From contig CANLCJ010000012.1 of NCBI GenBank assembly GCA_947489085.1, forward strand, positions 37,046 to 101,045: a stretch of 64,000 bases of DNA. The letters are read 5' to 3'. Source of the stretch: an uncultured Flavobacteriaceae bacterium (GTDB lineage: Bacteria; Bacteroidota; Bacteroidia; Flavobacteriales; Flavobacteriaceae). The position numbers were made by a program, and so were the translations under genes. Below are positions 45,340 through 55,385 of this stretch, one piece after another (within the stretch, counting starts at the first letter, position 1; each line of letters begins with the position of its first letter). The notes under the pieces are model-generated. The model ran no database searches and was not told the DNA's origin. It saw only the letters and a list, made by a program, of their open reading frames with translations.

Positions 45340-47542
45340 TTTTTTTTAATTTAAAATAAAAAGTACTACCATGTCCTATTTTACTTTTAGCCCAAATTTT
45401 TCCATTGTGTTTTTCTACTACTCTTTTTGCAATAGCTAGTCCAATGCCAGAGCCCTGATATTCTTCATTTACCAAGCGATTAAATACACCAAAAATTTTG
45501 TCTTGGTGCTTTATGTCAAATCCAATGCCATTATCCTTTACAAAATAAGTATGGTGTTTTGTAAAGCCAATTGTAACAAGGGGTTTTTTTGCTTTTGAAG
45601 AGTATTTCATAGCATTTTCCAGAAGATTTTTAATAAGTAATAAAATAACACTCCTGTCTCCATAAATATCTGGAATATTGTTATCTAAATTAACGTTTAC
45701 TTTAGGATATATAGGTTGTAATGTAGTTAACAATTCATCAATCATTTTTTTTATTGAAAAGTTTCTAGATTGAATAGGTTTTCTACCTAATCCCGAGTAT
45801 TGCAATATATCGTCAATAAGCATATTCATTTTATCTACTGAGGATATAATGGTTTGTATGGAAGATTTACCAAAATCATCCAAACTTTCATAATACTCTT
45901 CTTTGATTATGTTTGCAAAGCCATCGATGCCTCTTAATGGCGCTCGTAAATCATGAGAGACACTATAACTAAAGGACTCTAACTCTTGGTAAGCTTCTTT
46001 AAGTTTATCGTTTAATGCTTTTACTTCCTCATATTTCTCTACAATAATATTTAGGATATTTTTATGCAATTCTACGGCTGTAGAAATTTCATAATCTTTC
46101 CAAACTTTAGAGTTGCCTTTTTGTTTTACTGTCCATTTTTCAAAAGATTTTCTGGGAGATATTCTTTGAGTATCGCTATTAGTTGTGACTTTATCTGGAT
46201 TGCCTGCCCAATGAACTATTTGTATAACTTCTGGTTTAAACCAAAGTAAAGCATCATCATTTGTTTTAGAAATAAACAAGCATAGGACTCCAGAAACAAT
46301 TTCTTTGTATGATGTTGCTGCGGGATAATCACTCATTAAATTGGTAGTGTGGTATAGATGGTCGTTGGTTAATTTTCTGATATTTTGAATTAAGTCCAAA
46401 ATGTTATCTTCGGACGGACAGTTCCCCAGTGTAACTATTGTATTATCGATGTAGATTACTGCTCCAGTAGCATCGATAAGATCGTTTATTTTATATTTAT
46501 AGTTTGATAATCCTTCTATAATACTGTTTTTAGAGTTAATTTGATCAATTAATTTATTTCTAATAAAAGAACTTTTTTTGACTTTTTCTAAAATACGATC
46601 TGTATTATTTAATTGTATGCTTGTTGCTAAAATTTGGGATAAAAACTTACAACTTAATCGTTGATAATAGTTAATGTATTTTGGGCTATAATGATGACAT
46701 GCAATAAGCCCCCATAAAATGTCATTATAAACTATAGCAGCAGTTAGTGTAGCGCCAACATTCATATTATTAAGGTATTCTATATGTATTGGAGAGACAG
46801 CTCTTAATTCAGAATTAGATAAGTCTAATGGTATGTTGCAAGAGGCTTTTTTTAATGAAAGAATATTTTCAGGCTTAGATGTTACATCATTTATAATTCT
46901 AACGCCTTGTTTAAGAAATAATTTACGTGCTTGTTGTGGAATATCTGTAGCTGGATATTGAAGTCCCAACCAGCTTTCCAAGTGGTCTTCTCTTTTTTCG
47001 GCGATTACACTTCCGTTCCATGCTTCATCAAATTGATAAATCATAACACGATCATAAGCTAAATGTTCCTTAATTAACCTTACAGCAGAATCGCACTTTT
47101 CTTTTAAATTATTAGTAGTGTTAATTTCAGATATAATTTCGGTTAGCCTAATCTGGTAAGCTAGAGCATCTAGAGTTATTGTATTGATTTCTAATTCCAG
47201 AATATACTCCTCGCTACTTTGGTGTGCGATGATGGTTACATTTTTGTTATTGATAACAACTTCTCTGTATGCAATTATTTTTTTTTTCAATTGACCCCAT
47301 ATATCAGTTATTATCTCTTTTTTTATAAGGTCGTTAATGGAACCTCCTAGAATTTTTTCAGGATTTTCATGAAATAAAAGCAAAGAGTTTTCGCTCACTC
47401 TGCTAACCACCTTATCCTTAATTTGACATGCTATTAATACTCCGTGATTTTGAATTTTTTCTATAATGTGAATGGGTTCTTTATCACAATTAGTCATATC
47501 TAAAGTTGCTGGGTATAATTTTGAGGGCGTATTGATGTTCAT
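45329..47542 (-). CDS. bphP: Bacteriophytochrome sensor histidine kinase
   Basis: About 737 residues from ATG 47542; the frame is open to 47572 but the ten extra residues are not typical. Domain order: PAS with the biliverdin-binding Cys19 (DMTNCDKEPIHIIEKIQNHG), GAF with the PATDIP chromophore-pocket motif and the SPIHIEYLNNMNVGATL and ACHHYSPKY blocks that surround biliverdin, PHY, then HisKA with His530 (SVSHDLRAPLRG) and HATPase_c (DNGIGFD, GSGIGLAIA). It is a red/far-red light sensor that autophosphorylates and passes phosphate to the two regulators encoded next. Chromophore supply is in doubt because the heme oxygenase gene in the same operon is decayed. Confidence 0.95.
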   Translation of the reverse strand: MNINTPSKLYPATLDMTNCDKEPIHIIEKIQNHGVLIACQIKDKVVSRVSENSLLLFHENPEKILGGSINDLIKKEIITDIWGQLKKKIIAYREVVINNKNVTIIAHQSSEEYILELEINTITLDALAYQIRLTEIISEINTTNNLKEKCDSAVRLIKEHLAYDRVMIYQFDEAWNGSVIAEKREDHLESWLGLQYPATDIPQQARKLFLKQGVRIINDVTSKPENILSLKKASCNIPLDLSNSELRAVSPIHIEYLNNMNVGATLTAAIVYNDILWGLIACHHYSPKYINYYQRLSCKFLSQILATSIQLNNTDRILEKVKKSSFIRNKLIDQINSKNSIIEGLSNYKYKINDLIDATGAVIYIDNTIVTLGNCPSEDNILDLIQNIRKLTNDHLYHTTNLMSDYPAATSYKEIVSGVLCLFISKTNDDALLWFKPEVIQIVHWAGNPDKVTTNSDTQRISPRKSFEKWTVKQKGNSKVWKDYEISTAVELHKNILNIIVEKYEEVKALNDKLKEAYQELESFSYSVSHDLRAPLRGIDGFANIIKEEYYESLDDFGKSSIQTIISSVDKMNMLIDDILQYSGLGRKPIQSRNFSIKKMIDELLTTLQPIYPKVNVNLDNNIPDIYGDRSVILLLIKNLLENAMKYSSKAKKPLVTIGFTKHHTYFVKDNGIGFDIKHQDKIFGVFNRLVNEEYQGSGIGLAIAKRVVEKHNGKIWAKSKIGHGSTFYFKLKKNEN

Positions 47543-47625
47543 ACAAAAGATTATAAAGGTTGGTGTTTTCAAAGATATATAAAAAGTGGAGGTCTTTGAG
47601 TTTTAAGATATTTATATAAAATTTT

Positions 47626-47676
47626 TAGCAACCTATTAAAGATTACGGTTTTACCGTAATCTTTAATAGGTTGCTA
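47626..47676. repeat. Perfect 24-bp inverted repeat with 3-base loop between divergent promoters
   Basis: The left arm starts at 47626 and the right arm ends at 47676; the arms (core AACCTATTAAAGATTACGGT) are exactly complementary around TTT. Both flanking genes are transcribed away from it, so it is not an ordinary terminator. The rest of 47543-47851 is AT-rich and shows no gene. Confidence 0.9.
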
Positions 47677-47851
47677 TTATTTGTTTTTTACAGGACATGA
47701 GTACTATATATGGACTACAAAAAAAATGTTTTTTATCGATTAATATTGCTTTTAATCCTTTTTTGTGAAAAAAAAAATGGTGTTGCTTTGTTATTCCCTT
47801 AAAAATAATCAAATTTAATATTCGATATATACGAATACATAACACCTTTAA

Positions 47852-50800
47852 ATGGCCGAAGTTTTACCAAAGCAAGAAAAGAAAAAGATTAATACAGATA
47901 AGCCATTCTATATCATCGGTATAGGGAGCTCTGCAGGTGGATTGAAAGCTTTAGAAGAATTTTTTGATAATTGCCCATCCGACACAGGATTTGCTTTTGT
48001 AATTATACAACATTTATCACCAGACTATAAAAGTTTAATGCCTGAGTTGCTTTCTAGGCATACACAAATGAGTGTAAAAGAAGCTAAGGAAGGAGACCAC
48101 GTTACCCCAAATCATGTATATCTTATTCCTGGTGTTAAGAACATCCAGATTAAAAACGGTAAATTAGAACTAACCAAACGCCCACCTAGTAATCAAATTA
48201 ACTTTTCTATAGATATTTTTTTTAATTCTCTAGCTATAGAGCAAAAAGAGAAAGCGTTGGCAATTATATTATCTGGTACGGGTTCAGATGGTACAAAAGG
48301 CTCTAAGGCTATAAAAGAAATTGGAGGCACCATAATTGTTCAGAGCCCAGATTCTTCTGGTTTTGATGGTATGCCAAAAAGTGTAATTTCACAAGGATTA
48401 GCAGATTATATCCTTGAGCCTAAGGAAATGGGAAGAGAGTTGGTGGATTTTGTGTCTCATCCAGATTATGCATTACCCATGCCATCAGAAGGGCATCAAA
48501 GCAATGATGAGTCTTTAGAACGCATTCTAAGAATTATTAAAAAAAATGTAGGGTACGATTTTTTTTCATATAAGAAACCTACTTTATTACGAAGAACGGC
48601 AAAACGAATAAATATTACCAAATGCCAAACTGTAGAGGACTATATTGATTACCTTCATGATTATCCCAACGAAAAATTTTTACTGACTCAAGAATACCTT
48701 ATAGGGGTTACTAAGTTTTTTAGAGACCATAGTGCTTTTGAAATACTTCAAAAACAAGTAATACCTGCCATTGTTAATAAAAAAGCGAAAAACGAAAGTA
48801 TAAAGATATGGATTGTGGCGTGCTCTACAGGAGAAGAGGCATATTCAATTACTATTCTTCTTGAAGAATATTTAAGAAAAATGAAAATCGATATTGATTA
48901 CAAGGTATTTGCAACAGATTTAGATGATAGAGGTATTGATGTGGCAACTAAAGGGATTTATAATGAAAGTATAGAATCTGAAGTGTCTCCAGAAATTCTA
49001 GGAAAATATTTTATTAAAAAAGAAAATAAATATCAAATTCATCCAAGCATTAGAAAAAATATTATTTTTTCTAAACATGATATTTTGCAAAACCCTCCAT
49101 TTAACAAAATGGATTTGGTGTCTTGTAGAAATATGCTTATTTACATGGAGAATAATATTCAATTTAAAGTGTTATCAAGTCTTCACTATGCTTTAAATTT
49201 AAATGGATTTCTTTTTCTAGGTAGTTCAGAAAATCTTGGAGCTCTTGATAAAAATTTCGAAGAAATTAATGGAAAATGGAAAGTATATAAAAACATCCAA
49301 TCAGAGCGTATTCTCAATATAAATAAAGGAAATGTTTGGCGTGTAGAAAGAGAAGGAAATACCCGATTCCAAGCAAGAACAAAAGGAAGCACTTTAGAAG
49401 ATAAGATAGCTAAATCCATTAATAAATTATTAATGGAAGAGATGCAAGCTGTAAGTGTATGTATTGATGAAAATTATGAGATTATACATGCTACGGGAAA
49501 GCTGAAAAAATATATACAATATCCAGATGAAGGGTACTCCAACAATTTATTAAAAATTCTCCCAGACGAGTTAAATATACCTATTGCTACATCGGTTAGA
49601 AAACTATCCATTAGTTCTGATGAAACTATAGAAAAACAAATTAGGCTTTTAGTAGATGACAAAATTAAGATTGTAAGGCTGTTAATTTGCTCCTTCAATA
49701 TTATATCTGTAAACAGTCGTTCTTTTTTAATTACTATTATTGAAGAATGGGATCGCGACATAAAAGATTCTGATGTAATTGTTACTCCAACTAAATTAGT
49801 TTCCAATGATGAGCAAGTATTAGAACTTAAAGAAGCTTTAAGTGAAACACGAGAAAACTTACAGTCTACCATAGAAGAATTAGAAACTTCTAATGAAGAA
49901 ATGCAGGCTACCAATGAAGAACTGCTTGCATCTAATGAAGAACTACAGAGCACCAACGAAGAATTACAATCTCTAAACGAAGAACTGCATACGGTAAATG
50001 CAGAGATGCAAGAGAAAAATATCCAGCTTATAGAATTGAATTCTGATATTGAAAATTTGATGGAGAATATCAATATTGGAACTATTTTTCTTGACAGGGC
50101 ATTTTTAATAAGAAAATATACACCTGCGATAAATGAACATTTTCAATTGCGTATAGAAGATATAGGACGATCTATAACTCATTTTTCTGGAACAATGGGA
50201 GGAGAAGATCTTATTGTATGTTCCAAAAAAGTTATAAAAACACTCCAACCCTACCGAAAAGAAGTTACTAATGCAGAAGGTAGATGGTTTCTCATGCAAA
50301 TTTTCCCTTACAGAAGCCAAGAGGACGCTATACAAGGCGTTGTAATTAATTTTGTAGATATAAATGATCTTAAGTCTGCCATTTATGAGAAGGAAAAATT
50401 AAATGGCTTTCTTTCTCATTTAATGGATTCTAATCCAGCAATTATTTATGTATACGACCTTAATAAACAACAAAATGTATATAGTAGCTCTAATTTAGGT
50501 GAAATAGCAGGTTACACGACAAGTGAAATAAAGCGCATGGGTGCTAAGATGTTACAAAATATTGTATACAGTGATGATTTAAAAATTATCAACGACCATC
50601 ACAGAAAATTACTTGACATAAAAAATAATGAAGTCCTGCAGACCGAATATAGGATTGTTCATAAAAAAACTCGAAAAATTATATGGCTCTTATCATCAGA
50701 TAAGGTAAATGAAAGAAATGCAGATGGTAGTGTAAAAACAATTTTAGGAGTTACACAAGTTATCACGCATTCCAAGGAAATGGAAATTAAACTTAAAGAA

Positions 50801-51871
50801 AGTGAAGAGCGCTTTAGGTTAGCAATTAGAGCTACAAGATCTGGGCTGTGGGAATGGAGTGATCTTTTAGAAGATAGTGCTTGGTATTCTCCTGAGTTTT
50901 ATGAATTGTTAGGATTTACAAAAAAGGAAATGAAATCCTCTTTTAGTCAATTAGTGAACCTAATTCATCCAGATCAAATAAAAGTATTTAGATCAGGTAT
51001 AGAGGAGTATGTGGATAACGGAATTACTTTTGAAGAAGAAATACAGATAAAAACTAAGAAAAATGGTTATCGATGGTTTAGGATTAATGGCCAGATACAA
51101 TATGATTCTAATTCTAATACAGTAAAAAAGATTGTAGGAACCTTATTAGATATTAATAATAGAAAAGAATCTGAACGTAAAATGCAAGAATTAAATATAG
51201 AGTTAGAAAGATTCGCATATTTAGCCTCTCATGATCTTAAAGAACCTTTACGAACAGTTACTAGTTTTACAAAATTATTTAAAACAGAGTATAAAGATAA
51301 ATTTGACGAAAATGCGTTTAAATATCTTGATTTTATAGATAATGCCTCATCAAGGATGATTACCTTAACTAATGATTTGTTAGTCTATTCACAGTTAGAT
51401 GATAAATCCTTAAATTTTCAAAATGTAAATTTAAATGAATTAATATCTAAGATAACAGAAGATTTATTTAATACTATATTAGAAAACAAAGCAGAAATCC
51501 AAGTTGACAAGCTACCTAATCTCATTTGCGACTCCCTACAAATTAAACAGTTATTCCAAAATTTAATATCTAATAGCTTAAAATACAGAAGTAAAAAAAC
51601 ACCAAAAATTCAAATTAGTTGTTCCAAAAAACACACCCATTACGAATTTTCTGTAAAAGATAATGGTATTGGTATTTCTAAAAAATACCACACTCAAATT
51701 TTTGAGGTGTTTAAACGATTACACAGTCAGAGTGAGTATGAAGGAACAGGAATAGGTTTAGCTAATTGCAAAAGAATTATAGATAACCATAAAGGTAAGA
51801 TATGGGTAACTTCTACTGCAAATAAAGGATCTGAATTTTTCTTTACAATCCCCAAAATAAAAATGAAATGA
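47852..51871 (+). CDS. CheB-CheR-PAS-histidine kinase fusion protein
   Basis: A 1339-residue cytoplasmic protein. Order: CheB methylesterase domain (GIGSSAGG with Ser27, QHLSPDYKSLMPELLSRHT, SGTGSDGTKG); CheR methyltransferase domain (TKFFRDHSAFE, SAM motif IWIVACSTGEEAYSI, NPPFNKMDLVSCRNMLIYM); a coiled coil of NEEL repeats (about 655-735: ATNEELLASNEELQSTNEEL); three PAS/PAC sensor regions; HisKA with His1127 (LASHDLKEPLRTV); HATPase_c (DNGIGISK, GTGIGLANCK). Such fusions are thought to sense signals through PAS and control a regulator, with the CheB/CheR parts modifying unknown Glu residues. No chemoreceptor gene is nearby. The following regulator starts within its stop codon. Confidence 0.93.
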   Translation: MAEVLPKQEKKKINTDKPFYIIGIGSSAGGLKALEEFFDNCPSDTGFAFVIIQHLSPDYKSLMPELLSRHTQMSVKEAKEGDHVTPNHVYLIPGVKNIQIKNGKLELTKRPPSNQINFSIDIFFNSLAIEQKEKALAIILSGTGSDGTKGSKAIKEIGGTIIVQSPDSSGFDGMPKSVISQGLADYILEPKEMGRELVDFVSHPDYALPMPSEGHQSNDESLERILRIIKKNVGYDFFSYKKPTLLRRTAKRINITKCQTVEDYIDYLHDYPNEKFLLTQEYLIGVTKFFRDHSAFEILQKQVIPAIVNKKAKNESIKIWIVACSTGEEAYSITILLEEYLRKMKIDIDYKVFATDLDDRGIDVATKGIYNESIESEVSPEILGKYFIKKENKYQIHPSIRKNIIFSKHDILQNPPFNKMDLVSCRNMLIYMENNIQFKVLSSLHYALNLNGFLFLGSSENLGALDKNFEEINGKWKVYKNIQSERILNINKGNVWRVEREGNTRFQARTKGSTLEDKIAKSINKLLMEEMQAVSVCIDENYEIIHATGKLKKYIQYPDEGYSNNLLKILPDELNIPIATSVRKLSISSDETIEKQIRLLVDDKIKIVRLLICSFNIISVNSRSFLITIIEEWDRDIKDSDVIVTPTKLVSNDEQVLELKEALSETRENLQSTIEELETSNEEMQATNEELLASNEELQSTNEELQSLNEELHTVNAEMQEKNIQLIELNSDIENLMENINIGTIFLDRAFLIRKYTPAINEHFQLRIEDIGRSITHFSGTMGGEDLIVCSKKVIKTLQPYRKEVTNAEGRWFLMQIFPYRSQEDAIQGVVINFVDINDLKSAIYEKEKLNGFLSHLMDSNPAIIYVYDLNKQQNVYSSSNLGEIAGYTTSEIKRMGAKMLQNIVYSDDLKIINDHHRKLLDIKNNEVLQTEYRIVHKKTRKIIWLLSSDKVNERNADGSVKTILGVTQVITHSKEMEIKLKESEERFRLAIRATRSGLWEWSDLLEDSAWYSPEFYELLGFTKKEMKSSFSQLVNLIHPDQIKVFRSGIEEYVDNGITFEEEIQIKTKKNGYRWFRINGQIQYDSNSNTVKKIVGTLLDINNRKESERKMQELNIELERFAYLASHDLKEPLRTVTSFTKLFKTEYKDKFDENAFKYLDFIDNASSRMITLTNDLLVYSQLDDKSLNFQNVNLNELISKITEDLFNTILENKAEIQVDKLPNLICDSLQIKQLFQNLISNSLKYRSKKTPKIQISCSKKHTHYEFSVKDNGIGISKKYHTQIFEVFKRLHSQSEYEGTGIGLANCKRIIDNHKGKIWVTSTANKGSEFFFTIPKIKMK

Positions 51872-52302
51872 GAAAAATCAACTGTGTTTTATTGGTAGAT
51901 GACAGCATCTCTACTAATTTTTATAATAAAAAAATAATAGAACTCTCAGGAGAAGTAAATAACGTCTACGAAGCAGAAAATGGTCTAGAAGCCTTAGACT
52001 ATATACATCAAAGAGGTAAGTTTAATTCTGCTTCTTATCCACGACCAAATATAATTTTTCTTGATATCAATATGCCTAAAATGGATGGTTTTGAATTTTT
52101 AGAAAACTATGCCAAATTGCCGCAGAAAAAGCGTGCAGATATGTTAATAGTTTTTTTAACGACGTCTAATTGGACTAAAGATAAAATTAAAGCTATTGAA
52201 AGTGGTCTTGTATACGATTTTATAGAAAAACCACTAAAAGAAGAAGATTTAAGAAAAATAAAAAATTATTACCAAAATAATTTCGTCTGTGATATTTCGT
52301 AG
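51868..52302 (+). CDS. Single-domain response regulator coupled to the CheB-CheR-kinase fusion
   Basis: A 144-residue receiver with Asp11-Asp12, acceptor Asp66 (IIFLDINMPKMDG), Thr in FLTTSN and Lys in FIEKPL, so all catalytic residues are present. There is no output domain. ATGA overlap (4 bases) with the kinase gene shows translational coupling and makes it the likely phosphate acceptor. It is convergent with the degenerate receiver gene. Confidence 0.92.
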   Translation: MRKINCVLLVDDSISTNFYNKKIIELSGEVNNVYEAENGLEALDYIHQRGKFNSASYPRPNIIFLDINMPKMDGFEFLENYAKLPQKKRADMLIVFLTTSNWTKDKIKAIESGLVYDFIEKPLKEEDLRKIKNYYQNNFVCDIS

Positions 52303-52362
52303 ATTTTGTTTGTTTAACGCCACAATTTTCTGAAGATCATAGCTGCCAATAGCTTGGCACTT

Positions 52363-52382
52363 AGTTTGTAAACTTACAAACT
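52363..52382. repeat. Small inverted repeat between two convergent receiver genes
   Basis: AGTTTGTAA / TTACAAACT with a 2-base loop, in the 141-base gap. It is weak and AT-rich; it may act as a terminator in both directions. Confidence 0.3.
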
Positions 52383-52443
52383 TGGTAGCCTTAGGTACAG
52401 TTCATCTTAAAGAAATGCAAAATGTTGTATATTGCTTTTATAC

Positions 52444-52869
52444 TTATGAAATTAATTGCAGATCTTCTCTTTGATTGATTCTTTCATAAGCTATGTATAA
52501 ATCGTTTAAATCAATACTTTTATTCATAACAGCCTTCACAAAAGGGTATTCATATAATTTTTTTTCTTCGTCTTCCAATAATTCAGCACTATATAGTACT
52601 ACAACATGGCTTTCTTTCTTGTTTTTTAGTTTTTCGTATCTAGAAAGAAATTCCCAGCCATTCATGAAAGGCGTGTGTAAGCTTAAAAAAATAATATCGG
52701 GAGATGGATTTAGTGTTTTTTTTTGATTTACAAAATCAAGAGCTTGTTGGCAGTTATCTAAAGAAATTACTTGCTCAATGAGACCAGTTTTTTTCAAAAC
52801 TATTTGATTAAAAAAACTAGAAACTCTGCTGTTATCAACCAAAAGCGCATGTTTAAAAGTAGTAATCAT
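52444..52869 (-). CDS. Degenerate receiver-domain protein lacking the phospho-acceptor Asp
   Basis: A 141-residue receiver-like protein. The fold is recognisable (HALLVDNSRVSSFFNQIVLK, then DIIFLSLHTPFMNGWEFLSR, end VMNKSIDLNDLY), but the phospho-acceptor position is Ser63 instead of Asp, and the acidic pair is Asp12-Asn13. The Lys equivalent (MNKS) remains. It should not be phosphorylated in the usual way and may act as a constitutive or binding-only partner. It resembles the neighbouring regulator in size and in the ExYEKLKNKKESxVV region, suggesting descent from a duplication. The frame is open and typical for coding sequence. Confidence 0.85.
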   Translation of the reverse strand: MITTFKHALLVDNSRVSSFFNQIVLKKTGLIEQVISLDNCQQALDFVNQKKTLNPSPDIIFLSLHTPFMNGWEFLSRYEKLKNKKESHVVVLYSAELLEDEEKKLYEYPFVKAVMNKSIDLNDLYIAYERINQREDLQLIS

Positions 52870-53089
52870 AATTACTGGTGTTACGATTTAACTGTAAAGA
52901 AAACATCTATTAGTTTATTCGTTACATTCATCTGTAGCAAACAATTAAAAATAGATTAAATGTATTTAAAAATCGATTAAAAGCAAGGTGTTGATTGGTT
53001 TAAATTTGATTTTCTTACAATAGTCCTTTTATTCTTGAATAATATTCGATTTTTTTTCTTGTTAATATAATCTTGTTTGCATATTCAAT

Positions 53090-55150
53090 CTATATGGGAT
53101 CATATTGGTTTTTTAAGTATTCATATATGGCATACTGAGACCGAATGGTAGGATTTCCTTCGGTTTGTTTTACGTAACGGTTGTTGTCTAAAGCATCTCG
53201 CATTCTAGCTTTTACAGTGTCATTAAGCTGTAGGTGTAGTATATGTTTCAATTCTTGAAAAATCTTTGCATCAAGAATAGGCGTTAAAACCTCAATACGT
53301 TTATCTAGGTTTCGGGTCATCCAATCTGCACTGCCTATAAACATTTTTTCACTCCCTTGATTATGGAATATAAAAATCCTACTATGTTCTAAAAACCGAT
53401 CTACAATACTTATTAGGGTTATGTTTTCACTAAGATTAGGAACGTTAGGCTTGAGACGACAGAAACCTCTAATCAAAAGTTTAATTTTAACTCCAGCATT
53501 ACTGGCCTCATACAAACGGTCAATCATTTGCTGGTCTTCTAGAGCATTCATTTTAAGTGTAATGCCCGATGGCAGGCCTTTTAGAGCACTATCGATTTCA
53601 AATTGAATTAAATCGTTTAAGGAAGAGCGGTTATTAAATGGCGAGACCAGTAGGGTTTTAAATTTGGGCTGTACCACTTCTCTTTTAAGAACGTTGAAGA
53701 CTTTTACTAAATCTTTTGTAATCGATTTATTCGCAGTAAAAAGTCCATGATCTCCGTAGATTTTCGCTGTTTTGGCATTAAAATTTCCAGTGCCTATATA
53801 AGCATAATCGATGGCCTTATTTTTTTCTAGTCGTTTTATCAGTAATATTTTAGAGTGTACTTTAATATTTTGAAAACTGTAGAAAACTTTAGCACCTTTT
53901 TCTTCAAATATTTTACCCCATTTTAGGTTGTTTTCTTCATCAAACCTAGCTTTTGCTTCAACAAAAATGCTTACTTTTTTTTTGTTTTCTAATGCTTTTA
54001 AAATAGCGGTTGTTAAACGCGAATCTTTTGCGATACGGTATAGTGAAATTTGAATAGAAACTACAGATGTATCCTCACTGGCTTGCGTTACCCAATCTTC
54101 TAGGTGACTAAAACTTTGATAGGGCAAGTGTAATATCTGGTCATTGTCTTTAATGCATTTAAACATATCTTTGCTTGCGCTTAAGGCTTTGTGCATAAGT
54201 GCAGGGAAAGGTTCAAAAAACAATTTGGGATTGTCCACAGGGTTTGGAAAGCTAAAAAAATCGCTAAAATTATGATGTCTCCCACCTGCAACCATATCTA
54301 CTTTTCCTAAACCTAAACGCTTGCGAATTTGTTTTTTTACCTCGGTAGGCATTCCAACCTCATAAAGTAATCGTGTGGCTTGCCCTGTTTGTCTTTTTGA
54401 TAGAGAATCGTAAATTTGTTGTATCCATTCCCCTTCGTAGTCATCGTCAAGATATAGTTCGGCATCCTTTGAAAGCTTAATAACATATCGCGATTCTAAC
54501 TGAAATTCTGGGAATAATAAATCGGCATTTACTTTGATAAGATCTTCTAAAAACGCATAACAGTAAGAAGCGTTTTCAGAAGGCATTCTATGAAACCTAC
54601 CTAGAGTTTTCGACGGAATTGTTACAAAATGAAGGGCCTCAATGTCCTTAAACTTTAAAGCCAAATAGAGCGCGCCATCTTGGAAGCTGCAGGTAGAGAT
54701 TTCATCGTTATTAAGGCGTTTGACAGATGGTGCTATCTTTTCTTTGAAATATGATTTGAAAAACAATTGCTGCGATTCTGAAAAATCTTCAATCTCTAAA
54801 ATATAGATATTCAATTTGCTAAGTGCAGGTTTGATCTGCTCTCTAAATACTTTTCCGAATCTTTCTTGTTGAGCATTTACTTTAACTAAAATTTCTTTTA
54901 AAAGTTTATTGGGTTTTAGAGCTAAAGGTTTTCTATACTTTTTCTTTACTTTTGCAATTTGCCTGAGCTTAGAGACTCTTACCTTAAAGAATTCATCAAG
55001 ATTTGAAGAAAAAATAGCTAAAAATTTTAGTCTTTCATAAATTGGGTTTAAATCATCCTCTGCTTCTTGTAGCACTCTCTCGTTAAATGCAAGCCAATCT
55101 ATGTCTCTATCCAAATAGAGGTCTGTTTTTAGTATCTTTTTATCTTTCAT
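53090..55150 (-). CDS. ppk1: Polyphosphate kinase 1
   Basis: A 686-residue enzyme of family length. It opens with YLDRDIDWLAFNERVLQEA and has the FSSNLDEFFKVRV block, the ATP-binding Arg/Lys-rich region, the catalytic His432 in NIKVHSKILLIKR and the second His region in FLEHSRIFIFHNQG with IGSADWMTRNLDKR. It transfers the gamma phosphate of ATP to polyphosphate at the inner membrane. It is transcribed alone, opposite to the neighbouring genes, with 220 AT-rich bases on its 3' side where nothing else was recognised. Confidence 0.96.
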   Translation of the reverse strand: MKDKKILKTDLYLDRDIDWLAFNERVLQEAEDDLNPIYERLKFLAIFSSNLDEFFKVRVSKLRQIAKVKKKYRKPLALKPNKLLKEILVKVNAQQERFGKVFREQIKPALSKLNIYILEIEDFSESQQLFFKSYFKEKIAPSVKRLNNDEISTCSFQDGALYLALKFKDIEALHFVTIPSKTLGRFHRMPSENASYCYAFLEDLIKVNADLLFPEFQLESRYVIKLSKDAELYLDDDYEGEWIQQIYDSLSKRQTGQATRLLYEVGMPTEVKKQIRKRLGLGKVDMVAGGRHHNFSDFFSFPNPVDNPKLFFEPFPALMHKALSASKDMFKCIKDNDQILHLPYQSFSHLEDWVTQASEDTSVVSIQISLYRIAKDSRLTTAILKALENKKKVSIFVEAKARFDEENNLKWGKIFEEKGAKVFYSFQNIKVHSKILLIKRLEKNKAIDYAYIGTGNFNAKTAKIYGDHGLFTANKSITKDLVKVFNVLKREVVQPKFKTLLVSPFNNRSSLNDLIQFEIDSALKGLPSGITLKMNALEDQQMIDRLYEASNAGVKIKLLIRGFCRLKPNVPNLSENITLISIVDRFLEHSRIFIFHNQGSEKMFIGSADWMTRNLDKRIEVLTPILDAKIFQELKHILHLQLNDTVKARMRDALDNNRYVKQTEGNPTIRSQYAIYEYLKNQYDPI

Positions 55151-55385
55151 AACTCTTAATCCGTTTTTAGGATTTAAAATTCGATAAAAATTTATGGTTT
55201 AGATTAAAGTCGTAGGTTAAGTTTATGTCATTTCTATACCTGCACATAAACGCCATAGAAAGTTTATTATATAGAGCTTAATAAGAATGCTCTGTTATGT
55301 GTTAATAAGGATTTGCGTAAAATATCGAATAACAGCAGATTTTAATTTTTGCATACAACGTATTATATCGGTTCTAGATCTATAA

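Noticed and set aside
49474..50073. 199-codon open frame antisense to the CheB-CheR-kinase gene
   Set aside because: It lies opposite the NEEL coiled-coil repeats, whose codon pattern gives a long Ser/Leu-rich shadow frame; no start context, motif or independent support.
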